The notes beneath the pieces are model-generated. The model did not search any database. It was given only the letters and a program-made list of their open reading frames with translations, and had not been told where the DNA came from. The position numbers were made by a program, and so were the translations under genes. Positions 1-5,524 of a stretch of DNA of 6,322 nucleotides are shown piece after piece. The DNA comes from Clostridia bacterium (lineage in GTDB: Bacteria; Bacillota; Clostridia; Monoglobales; Monoglobaceae). The stretch lies in assembly GCA_017625185.1 (NCBI GenBank), contig JAGALN010000132.1, positions 1 through 6,322 on the forward strand, given 5' to 3'. The number at the start of each line of letters is the position of its first letter. Position 1 is the stretch's first letter.

Positions 1-3
1 AGA

Positions 4-2370
4 TTACACCTTCAATGCCTTTTTGATATCAGAAACTCCGGCATACTTACTGATTTGACCGTTTGCTACGGTGACCATGGTGGGTGCCTGTTTGATTTCA
101 AGCTGGGTTGCCAGTTCCTTGTTTTCGTCTGCAAGGAGCTTGCTGTAGGCAACCGCATTTTTGTCCAGCAAGGATGCTGCCACCTTACAGTTGGGGCAGG
201 TTGCCGTAGTAAAGAGATAGGTGCCGTCTGCAATATCACAGGAAGATGTATTTTCCTGCTCGCCGCCAGCAAGTGCCGCTTTTACCTTAATCAGCTTAGA
301 GCTTGCGATATCGTAAACCTTCCGTTCCTTGTACTCCTGTGCCTTGCCGTCATTCCAATTCTGTACCGGACGGTAGTAGCCGGTAATCCGGCTATAAACC
401 TCAGTGGGACCGCCGCACTCAGGGCAGGTGAACTGCTCTCCCGCAATGTAGCCATGGGTCTTGCATACCGAATAGGTGGGGGACAAGGTGTAGTAAGGAA
501 GTTTATAGTTTTCCGCAATCTTCTTAACCAGAGCTGCCGCAGACTTCCAATCGGGCATCTTTTCTCCTAAGAAAGCGTGGAAGACGGTGCCGGAGGTGTA
601 GAGAGTTTGGAGCTCGTCCTGGATATCAAGAGCAGTAAAGATATCCTCGGTGTAGCCAACCGGCAGATGGGAGCTATTGGTATAGTAAGGAGTGCCGCCC
701 TCTTCTCCGGCAGTTACAATGTCAGGGTAATGCTTTAAGTCATGCTTTGCAAGACGGAATGCGGTGGACTCTGCAGGAGTTGCCTCCAGATTGTACAAAT
801 CGCCGTATTCCTGCTGATAATCGGAAAGGCGTTCCCGCATATGATTCAGGACATCCTTGGTAAACTGCTGGGTTTTTTCGTGGGTTAAGTCAGCCTTCAG
901 CCATGTAGCGTTGAGACCAACCTCGTTCATGCCCACCAGACCAATGGTGGAGAAGTGGTTGTCAAAGGTGCCAAGGTATCTCTTAGTGTAGGGGTAAAGA
1001 CCAATATCCAAGAGTTTGCTGATTACGGTTCTCTTCACCTTCAAGGACCGTGCCGCAATATCCATCATTTTGTCAAGACGTGTATAAAAATCCTTTTCGT
1101 TCTTGGCAAGGTATGCGATTCTCGGCATGTTAATGGTAACAACACCCACAGAACCAGTGGATTCACCGCTACCGAAGAAACCGCCGGATTTTTTCCGGAG
1201 TTCTCTTAAGTCAAGACGGAGACGGCAGCACATACTTCTGACGTCGCTGGGCTCCATATCGCTGTTGATGTAGTTGGAGAAATAAGGGGTGCCGTACTTG
1301 GAGGTCATCTCAAAGAGAAGACGGTTGTTTTCGGTATCCGACCAATCAAAGTTGCTGGTGATGGAGTATGTAGGAATGGGATACTGGAAACCTCTGCCGT
1401 TGGCGTCGCCGTCAATCATAATTTCGATGAATGCCTTGTTGATGATGTCCATTTCCTTCTGGCAGTCCTTGTACTTAAAGTCCAGTTCCTTACCCCCTAC
1501 AATACAGTTCAGTTCTGCCAAATCCTGGGGCACTACCCAGTCAAGAGTAATGTTGGAGAAGGGTGCTTGGGTACCCCAACGGCTGGGTGTGTTTACGCCG
1601 TAGATGAAGGACTCAATACACTTTTTCACCTGATCATAGCTTAAGTTGTCCACCTTAACAAAGGGAGCCAGATATGTATCAAAGGAGGAAAATGCCTGTG
1701 CACCTGCCCACTCATTTTGCATGATACCCAGGAAGTTAACCATCTGGTTACAAAGGGTTGCCAGGTGGCTGGCAGGGGAGGAAGTAATCTTTCCAGGAAC
1801 ACCGCCCAGACCTTCCTGAATCAGCTGCTTTAAAGACCAACCGGCGCAGTAACCGGTGAGCATGGACAGGTCGTGAATATGAATGTCTGCGTTTCGGTGA
1901 GCATTCCCGATTTCATCATCGTAGATTTCGGAAAGCCAGTAGTTGGCGGTGATAGCACCGGAGTTGCTCAGAATTAGACCGCCTACTGAATAGGTTACAG
2001 TGGAATTCTCCTTGACGCGCCAGTCGTTGATGTCCAGATAGTTGTCCACAATGGCTTTATAGTCAACCATGGTGGCACCAATATTACGGATTTTTTCCCT
2101 CTGGCGGCGGTAAACGATGTATGCCTTTGCAACATCGCTGTAACCTGCTTTGATGAGTACCGACTCTACGCTGTCCTGAATGTGCTCGATTTCAATTTTA
2201 TCATCCTTGACCTGGGGCTCAAACTCTGCCGTAACCTTCAGGGCAAGAAAATCAATGATGTCGTCATTATACTGTCTGTCACAGGCGTCAAAGGCTTGCC
2301 GAATCGCCGTGCTGATTTTTGTGATGTCAAACATTGCCAGTTTTCCATCTCTTTTTACTACATTATACAT
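4..2370 (-). CDS. nrdD: Anaerobic (class III) ribonucleoside-triphosphate reductase with fused C-terminal redoxin domain
   Basis: Oxygen-sensitive glycyl-radical enzyme that reduces ribonucleoside triphosphates to deoxy forms in the cytosol. The 788 residues show, in order: an ATP-cone allosteric domain (about 2-95, beginning YNVVKRDGK); the NrdD core with HIHDL (163-167), GYCAGW containing Cys175, the block NTPSRWGTQAPFSN (260-273), MCCRL (380-384; Cys382 aligns by context with the thiyl-radical cysteine) and NLEATPAES (527-535); a zinc knot with C636-x2-H639 and C649-x2-C652; and the glycyl radical motif RITGYYRP with Gly664. After the usual tail come a linker (about 689-715, with Cys711) and a thioredoxin-fold domain (716-788) with CPNC at 725-728 and a QAPT cis-proline motif (Pro763). 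E. coli NrdD ends about 30 residues after its glycine; this one runs 124 further. The ATG start has AGGAGG six bases upstream. The TAA stop lies at 4-6, so the gene is complete. Identity is very secure; use of the fused domain as electron donor is inferred. Confidence 0.97.
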   Translation of the reverse strand: MYNVVKRDGKLAMFDITKISTAIRQAFDACDRQYNDDIIDFLALKVTAEFEPQVKDDKIEIEHIQDSVESVLIKAGYSDVAKAYIVYRRQREKIRNIGATMVDYKAIVDNYLDINDWRVKENSTVTYSVGGLILSNSGAITANYWLSEIYDDEIGNAHRNADIHIHDLSMLTGYCAGWSLKQLIQEGLGGVPGKITSSPASHLATLCNQMVNFLGIMQNEWAGAQAFSSFDTYLAPFVKVDNLSYDQVKKCIESFIYGVNTPSRWGTQAPFSNITLDWVVPQDLAELNCIVGGKELDFKYKDCQKEMDIINKAFIEIMIDGDANGRGFQYPIPTYSITSNFDWSDTENNRLLFEMTSKYGTPYFSNYINSDMEPSDVRSMCCRLRLDLRELRKKSGGFFGSGESTGSVGVVTINMPRIAYLAKNEKDFYTRLDKMMDIAARSLKVKRTVISKLLDIGLYPYTKRYLGTFDNHFSTIGLVGMNEVGLNATWLKADLTHEKTQQFTKDVLNHMRERLSDYQQEYGDLYNLEATPAESTAFRLAKHDLKHYPDIVTAGEEGGTPYYTNSSHLPVGYTEDIFTALDIQDELQTLYTSGTVFHAFLGEKMPDWKSAAALVKKIAENYKLPYYTLSPTYSVCKTHGYIAGEQFTCPECGGPTEVYSRITGYYRPVQNWNDGKAQEYKERKVYDIASSKLIKVKAALAGGEQENTSSCDIADGTYLFTTATCPNCKVAASLLDKNAVAYSKLLADENKELATQLEIKQAPTMVTVANGQISKYAGVSDIKKALKV

Positions 2371-2376
2371 AACGCA

Positions 2377-2382
2377 CCTCCT
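2377..2382 (-). promoter_or_regulatory. Ribosome binding site of nrdD
   Basis: On the minus strand this reads AGGAGG, extended to AGGAGGTG (2375-2382), a near-complete match to the 16S rRNA tail. It ends six bases before the ATG at 2370, which fixes the nrdD start. Confidence 0.9.
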
Positions 2383-2387
2383 AATTA

Positions 2388-2401
2388 CAATTTACAATTT
2401 A
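2388..2401. repeat. Tandem 7-bp repeat in nrdD leader
   Basis: CAATTTA occurs twice head to tail on the plus strand (TAAATTG twice on the coding strand), followed by a partial third unit, just upstream of the nrdD ribosome binding site. It lies within the predicted 5' leader. The function is unknown; it may simply be AT-rich spacer. Confidence 0.5.
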
Positions 2402-2414
2402 TCGAAGTGAATTC

Positions 2415-2443
2415 ATTGTAACACACATAATGTGGTATGTCAA
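2415..2443 (-). promoter_or_regulatory. nrdD promoter
   Basis: The minus strand carries a perfect -35 TTGACA (2438-2443), a spacer of exactly 17 bp and a -10 TACAAT (2415-2420, five of six consensus bases). Transcription would start near 2408 and give a leader of about 38 bases. nrdD can therefore be transcribed independently of nrdG, although no terminator is visible after nrdG and read-through is possible. Confidence 0.8.
2420..2435 (-). promoter_or_regulatory. Probable NrdR box 2 inside nrdD promoter
   Basis: This weaker 16-mer (minus strand CCACATTATGTGTGTT) has one good half-site and contains the dyad CACAT-A-ATGTG. It starts exactly 32 bp from the strong box 1, i.e. three helical turns, the spacing known for tandem NrdR boxes. 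It fills most of the spacer between -35 and -10, so a bound repressor would block RNA polymerase. The sequence match alone would be unconvincing; the spacing and position support it. Confidence 0.55.
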
Positions 2444-2451
2444 TAACAAAA

Positions 2452-2467
2452 ACACAATATCTTGTGC
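2452..2467 (-). promoter_or_regulatory. NrdR box 1 upstream of nrdD promoter
   Basis: The minus strand reads GCACAAGATATTGTGT, matching 14 of 16 positions of the known NrdR-box consensus (about ACACWATATWTTGTGT). It lies 8 bp upstream of the -35 element of the nrdD promoter. NrdR is the ATP-cone repressor of ribonucleotide reductase genes in many bacteria; its gene is not in this window. Confidence 0.75.
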
Positions 2468-2499
2468 TTTTAACACAAATGTAACATTCGAAGAAATTT

Positions 2500-3195
2500 T
2501 CAGTTTTTTCCACGTATTTTCGCGGGTTTCACGAATTCGGCAGCTGCAGATTTCATCAATTCCAGTGTTTCCTCATTGACAGAATGAAGATTTTTTTCTA
2601 TAATGTTGCCAGAATCTACAAAATTCTGCAGAAAGTATTTTTGGGCGCCGGCGATACGTTTTGCGATGGCTTTGATGTCGGATGCGGTATGAAGTTCTTC
2701 TACGACAGTTGTGCGGAATTCGTAATGCAGGGAGCTCTGCATTAGAAAGTCGATGCTTTCGTTGATGCGATCAAGCTTGAGGGTTTCACAGCCGGCGGTT
2801 ACGGGATACTTTTGCAAAGAGTTTTTGATGTCCATGGCAACATAATCGATGAGACCGCTCTTTGCAAGCTCTTTAAGCTTATCCGGAAAGCTACCGTTGG
2901 TATCCAGCTTGACGGCGTAGCCTAGGGTTTTGACTTCTTGGAGAAAGTCCGGCAGGTCGTCATGAAGCAGGGGTTCCCCGCCGGATACGCAGATGCCTTC
3001 CAAAATTCCTTTTCGTTTTCTTAAATAGGAAAGAACTTCTTCTGATGGGATGGACTGTTCCTGCCCGTCCGGATTGACCAGATTGGCATTGTGGCAAAAG
3101 GGGCAACGAAAATTACAGCCCTTGGTAAAAACGGTGCAGGCAACCTTGCCAGGATAGTCTAGTAATGTTAGTTTTTGAAATCCGCCAAAAATCAT
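2500..3195 (-). CDS. nrdG: Anaerobic ribonucleotide reductase activating protein (radical SAM, NrdG2 type)
   Basis: Radical S-adenosylmethionine enzyme that abstracts a hydrogen to place the glycyl radical on NrdD (Gly664 of the adjacent gene). The 231 residues show the radical-SAM cluster motif in GCNFRCPFCHN (Cys27, Cys31, Cys34, the CxxxCxxC ligands of the [4Fe-4S] cluster), the SAM-contacting SGGEP (71-75) and KLDTNG (96-101). The opening MIFGGFQKLTLLDYPGK and the ending RG are typical of the longer NrdG-like family found in anaerobes (about 230 residues), as opposed to the shorter E. coli NrdG of about 155. I chose the ATG at 3195 because AAAGGTG lies six bases upstream. A GTG at 3204, in frame, would add three residues but falls inside that ribosome binding site. 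The TGA stop is 129 bases before nrdD on the same strand. A pyruvate-formate-lyase activase is the alternative; the neighbour argues against it. Confidence 0.93.
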   Translation of the reverse strand: MIFGGFQKLTLLDYPGKVACTVFTKGCNFRCPFCHNANLVNPDGQEQSIPSEEVLSYLRKRKGILEGICVSGGEPLLHDDLPDFLQEVKTLGYAVKLDTNGSFPDKLKELAKSGLIDYVAMDIKNSLQKYPVTAGCETLKLDRINESIDFLMQSSLHYEFRTTVVEELHTASDIKAIAKRIAGAQKYFLQNFVDSGNIIEKNLHSVNEETLELMKSAAAEFVKPAKIRGKN

Positions 3196-3201
3196 AGGAT
3201 T

Positions 3202-3208
3202 CACCTTT
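3202..3208 (-). promoter_or_regulatory. Ribosome binding site deciding the nrdG start
   Basis: The minus strand reads AAAGGTG, six bases before the ATG at 3195. The alternative GTG start at 3204-3202 is the last three bases of this site and has only a poor purine run ahead of it, so the ATG is favoured. Confidence 0.7.
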
Positions 3209-3227
3209 CATTCAATTCGCATTTAGG

Positions 3228-3259
3228 AAAAAAGAGGCCTCATAAGAGGCGGTATTTTT
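3228..3259. terminator. Terminator-like hairpin in nrdG leader (possible attenuator)
   Basis: A short GC-rich stem, GCCTC-ATAA-GAGGC (3237-3250), is flanked by an A6 run (3228-3233) and a T5 run (3255-3259). On the minus strand the hairpin is followed by CTC and T6, so it resembles an intrinsic terminator for transcripts heading into nrdG. It lies between the predicted nrdG promoter and the nrdG start, hence a leader attenuator is possible. On the plus strand it could insulate trxA from upstream transcription. The stem is only 5 bp, so its strength is uncertain. Confidence 0.4.
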
Positions 3260-3271
3260 CTTCATAATAGT

Positions 3272-3300
3272 ATTATAATATTTTACTCTTGCAAGGTCAA
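3272..3300 (-). promoter_or_regulatory. nrdG promoter
   Basis: The minus strand has -35 TTGACC (3295-3300, five of six consensus bases), a 17-bp spacer and a perfect -10 TATAAT (3272-3277). Transcription would start near 3265 and give a leader of roughly 70 bases containing the hairpin at 3228-3259. I see no NrdR-type box here, in contrast to nrdD. Confidence 0.75.
3274..3279 (+). promoter_or_regulatory. Possible -10 element of the trxAB promoter
   Basis: A plus-strand TATAAT overlaps the minus-strand -10 of nrdG because TATTATAATA (3271-3280) is a perfect palindrome. The bases at the matching -35 position (3251-3256, GGTATT) are a poor match, so a plus-strand promoter here is plausible but weakly supported. 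It would give a trxA leader of about 50 bases. Confidence 0.4.
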
Positions 3301-3303
3301 GAG
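3286..3303. repeat. Inverted repeat between divergent nrdG and trxA promoters, candidate operator
   Basis: CTCTTG and CAAGAG form a perfect 6-bp inverted repeat with a 6-bp centre. It covers the -35 of the nrdG promoter (3295-3300) and lies at the start of the predicted trxA transcript. A protein bound here could affect both divergent units. It matches no regulator site that I recognise. Confidence 0.4.
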
Positions 3304-3337
3304 ATAAGAAAAAAGAATATCAAAGGAGGACAAGTTT

Positions 3338-3643
3338 ATGGCAGTCGTTGTTGTGACAAAGAATAATTTTGAAGAAGAGGTTTTCAAAAGTGATAAACCG
3401 GTTCTGCTGGATTTCTGGGCAAGCTGGTGCGGTCCTTGCCGGATGGTTTCCCCCATTGTGGATGAAATTGCAAAGGAGCATCCGGAAATTAAGGTTTGCA
3501 AGGTCAATGTGGACGAAGAGCCGGAGCTGGCGACGAAATTTGAGGTTATGAGTATTCCGTCCCTGTTCGTAGTGAAAGAAGGAAAAATTGTTAACAGCAG
3601 TGTTGGAGCAAAACCCAAGAACCAGATTTTGGAGATGCTGTAA
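3338..3643 (+). CDS. trxA: Thioredoxin
   Basis: Small cytosolic disulfide reductase that carries electrons from thioredoxin reductase to target proteins. At 101 residues it is close to the usual 105-110. The sequence shows the classical active site WCGPC (30-34), the buried aspartate before it (Asp25 in PVLLDFWASW), and SIPS with the cis-proline Pro74. The ATG follows AAAGGAGG (3322-3329) at eight bases, an excellent ribosome binding site. trxB starts 16 bases after the stop with no terminator between, so the two form an operon. The gene is divergent from nrdG. Because some class III reductases take electrons from thioredoxin instead of formate, this TrxA is a candidate donor for the NrdD encoded at 4-2370; that link is inferred from neighbourhood and family knowledge. 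A general housekeeping role is equally compatible. Confidence 0.96.
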   Translation: MAVVVVTKNNFEEEVFKSDKPVLLDFWASWCGPCRMVSPIVDEIAKEHPEIKVCKVNVDEEPELATKFEVMSIPSLFVVKEGKIVNSSVGAKPKNQILEML

Positions 3644-3659
3644 AAAGGAAGTGTAGGAT

Positions 3660-4586
3660 ATGGCAGAAAAAAACTATGAAGCGATCATCCTTGGCGGCGG
3701 ACCGGCAGGATATACTGCGGCGCTGTATTGTACCAGGGCAGGGCTCAAAACCTTGGTTGTGGAGAAATTTTCTGCTGGCGGGCAGATGACCCAGACCCAG
3801 ATGATTGATAATTATCCCGGCTTTGACGAGGGAGTAGACGGGTTTACCTTGGGTTTTAAAATGCAAAACGGAGCACACCGGTTTGGAGCAGAAACTGTTC
3901 AGGCAGAGGTTCTGTCTGTGGAGCTGACCGGCAATCCTAAGACGGTAGAAACCTCGGCGGGGACCTTTTTTGCAGACGCGGTGGTGATTGCCACTGGTGC
4001 TGAGCATCGGCATCTGGGACTTCCCGAGGAGGAAAGCCTCATCGGGAAGGGCGTGGGCTATTGCGCCGCCTGCGACGGAATGTTCTATAAAGGTAGGACT
4101 GTTGCGGTGGTCGGCGGCGGCAATTCGGCGGCGGCAGATGTGCTTTTGCTTTCCAAGATATGCGAAAAGGTGTACTTGATTCACCGTAGGGATTCCCTTC
4201 GTGCCACCAAGGTATATCACGAACCTCTGATGCAGGCGGAAAACGTTGAGTTTGTCTGGAACGGTCAGGTCAGTGAGATTTTAGCAGATGGCAGGGTGAA
4301 AGCTGTCAAAATTGAAAATAAGGTAGATGGCGGAGTGCGGGAAATTCCGGTGGATGGGGTGTTTATCAGCATTGGACGGGTTCCGGAAACCCGGTTGTTT
4401 CAGGGACAAGTTGCGCTGGATGATGCCGGCTATATTATTGCGGATGAAAGCACTTGCACCAATCTTCCAGGGGTCTTTGCAGCAGGGGATGTGCGAACCA
4501 AAGCGGTTCGGCAGATTGTCACTGCTGCCGCCGACGGTGCCACTGCCTCGTATTTTGTGGAAAAGTATCTTGCCAGTAGAAACTAA
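3660..4586 (+). CDS. trxB: Thioredoxin-disulfide reductase (NADPH, FAD)
   Basis: Low-molecular-weight thioredoxin reductase that passes electrons from NADPH through FAD and a redox-active disulfide to thioredoxin. The 308 residues match the usual length. Visible motifs in order: FAD-binding GGGPAGY (12-18); the ATG motif of the FAD domain (ATGAEHRHLG, 111-120); the catalytic CAACDG (135-140; E. coli has CATC); NADP-binding VGGGNSAAAD (151-160); HRRDSLR (175-181), whose arginines fit recognition of the NADPH 2'-phosphate; and the second FAD motif GVFAAGDVRTKAVRQ (271-285). The ATG is preceded by AAAGGAAG about nine bases upstream. The gene is 16 bases downstream of trxA, its natural partner. 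I see no convincing terminator after it, so some transcripts could continue into the gene at 4703. Confidence 0.96.
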   Translation: MAEKNYEAIILGGGPAGYTAALYCTRAGLKTLVVEKFSAGGQMTQTQMIDNYPGFDEGVDGFTLGFKMQNGAHRFGAETVQAEVLSVELTGNPKTVETSAGTFFADAVVIATGAEHRHLGLPEEESLIGKGVGYCAACDGMFYKGRTVAVVGGGNSAAADVLLLSKICEKVYLIHRRDSLRATKVYHEPLMQAENVEFVWNGQVSEILADGRVKAVKIENKVDGGVREIPVDGVFISIGRVPETRLFQGQVALDDAGYIIADESTCTNLPGVFAAGDVRTKAVRQIVTAAADGATASYFVEKYLASRN

Positions 4587-4648
4587 AAATGGTTGAAATA
4601 CCTATTTTTCGTTTGTAAAACCCCATAGCATTTGGGAAAAAGATGCCT

Positions 4649-4654
4649 TATAAT
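4649..4654 (+). promoter_or_regulatory. Possible -10 element upstream of the 4703 gene
   Basis: A perfect TATAAT lies 48 bases before the ATG at 4703. The bases 17 upstream (TAGCAT, 4626-4631) are a poor -35, so this may be an activator-dependent or weak promoter. The inverted repeat at 4666-4683 falls just past the predicted start of transcription. Confidence 0.45.
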
Positions 4655-4665
4655 GTTGATAAAAG

Positions 4666-4683
4666 TGATAAAGTATTTTATCA
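4666..4683. repeat. 18-bp inverted repeat, candidate operator of the 4703 gene
   Basis: TGATAAA-GTAT-TTTATCA is a perfect inverted repeat with 7-bp arms. A further TGATAAA sits 9 bp upstream (4657-4663), and TTGATAAAA (4656-4664) can also pair with TTTTATCAA (4676-4684). Lying directly downstream of a TATAAT and upstream of the ribosome binding site, it looks like a repressor site; an AU-rich RNA hairpin is the alternative. It does not have the 7-1-7 spacing of Fur-family boxes. Confidence 0.45.
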
Positions 4684-4702
4684 ATCATTATGAGGTGATA
4701 TT

Positions 4703-5503
4703 ATGGCAAAGTTAACAAGAGATCATTGGTGGCTCTGGGGTCAGGACCCGAACTCCCATCACGAGATGACAAATAGTGACGGAAAAATCAGATTGCCTGG
4801 CGATAATAAGATGACTCCGGAAGAAGGCGGAAAATTCTTTGGCATTCACAACATGTGCAGAATCGGCATGTTTGGAAAGCCGGAGCCTCCCTTTGATAAG
4901 GAAATGGATAAGCTGGTGGAATTTCCTAAGGTAGCATTTTCTATTATTGGCGACAACGGTTCTTTGCGGAATGACAATGGCGGCGACGATTTGGATGACG
5001 TACTTCAGCTGGTTGACAAGTACCCCAATCTGGTTGCCGGTGTCATGGATGATTTTTTCTCTGAAAAGAGAAAGGTTGTCTATACTCCTGAAGTGTTGAA
5101 AGGTTTTGCTGACAGACTTCATGCTGCGAATTTAGATTTATGGTGTGTTATTTATGAACACCAGCTTCTGGAAGAAAACATTCCCTGGCTTCATACCTGT
5201 GATGTGGTAACAACATGGAATTGGGTAGGTAGCAACCTGGTAAATCTTGAGGAAGATTTGGAAAAACTTCGTGGAATGATGAGACCTGGACAGAAGCTGT
5301 ACCATGGTTGTTATCTCTGGAGCTACGGCGATTGCAGAGAGTACACTGATGAAGAGATGCTGTATCAGCTTAACCTCTACAAAAAGTGGGTTGAAGAAGA
5401 TAAAATTGACGGCATCATTCTTTGCTCCAACTGTGTCGCAGACATTGGTCTTAAAACAGTTGATATTACCCTTGACTGGATGAAAGAAAACGTGGCAGAC
5501 TAA
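4703..5503 (+). CDS. Uncharacterised cytosolic protein, probable TIM-barrel fold
   Basis: I do not recognise a named family. The 266 residues have no signal peptide or membrane segment. They alternate hydrophobic strand-like stretches with helices in a way that suggests a beta/alpha barrel: IHNMCRIGMFG (48-58), KVAFSIIG (76-83), NLVAGVMDDFF (109-119), LDLWCVIYE (144-152), CDVVTTWNW (166-174), KLYHGCYLW (198-206), DGIILCSN (236-243). Acidic and aromatic residues near strand ends (Asp116-Asp117, Glu152, Trp172-Trp174, Trp206) resemble a carbohydrate-enzyme active site, but this is only a fold-level impression. The N-terminus HWWLWGQDPNSHH (8-20) is rich in Trp and His. It has seven cysteines, including CSNC at 241-244. 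GAGGTG (4692-4697) lies five bases before the ATG. It is a single gene closed off by the terminator at 5525-5558. No function is assigned. Confidence 0.85.
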   Translation: MAKLTRDHWWLWGQDPNSHHEMTNSDGKIRLPGDNKMTPEEGGKFFGIHNMCRIGMFGKPEPPFDKEMDKLVEFPKVAFSIIGDNGSLRNDNGGDDLDDVLQLVDKYPNLVAGVMDDFFSEKRKVVYTPEVLKGFADRLHAANLDLWCVIYEHQLLEENIPWLHTCDVVTTWNWVGSNLVNLEEDLEKLRGMMRPGQKLYHGCYLWSYGDCREYTDEEMLYQLNLYKKWVEEDKIDGIILCSNCVADIGLKTVDITLDWMKENVAD

Positions 5504-5524
5504 TTCATTATTACTTAAAAAAGG

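Noticed and set aside
55..570. Plus-strand open frame of 171 codons
   Set aside because: It lies entirely antisense to the well-supported nrdD coding region, and its product shows no recognisable motif. I treat it as a shadow of the real gene.
2473..2488. Third NrdR-like half-site (ACACAAAT...) upstream of nrdD
   Set aside because: Only the left half fits the consensus, and the 21-bp offset from box 1 does not match the usual three-turn spacing.
3591..4220. Minus-strand open frame of 209 codons across trxA end and trxB
   Set aside because: It is antisense to trxB, whose FAD, CAAC and NADPH motifs are unmistakable. The antisense product has no coherent domain.
4622..4636. Small hairpin CCCA...TGGG after trxB, considered as a terminator
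   Set aside because: The stem is only 4 bp and is followed by A residues, not T residues. It cannot be called a terminator on the plus strand.
4656..4684. Alternative promoter TTGATA-17-TATCAA just before the 4703 gene
   Set aside because: Transcription would start near 4692 and remove most of the ribosome binding site at 4692-4697. The hexamers are better explained as arms of the inverted repeat.
4666..4690. Fur- or PerR-type box upstream of the 4703 gene
   Set aside because: The half-sites resemble TGATAA, but the 7-4-7 arrangement differs from the 7-1-7 Fur/PerR pattern. I keep it as an unassigned operator-like dyad.
4712..5122. Minus-strand open frame of 136 codons
   Set aside because: It is antisense to the 4703 gene, which has a good ribosome binding site and a terminator in the plus direction.
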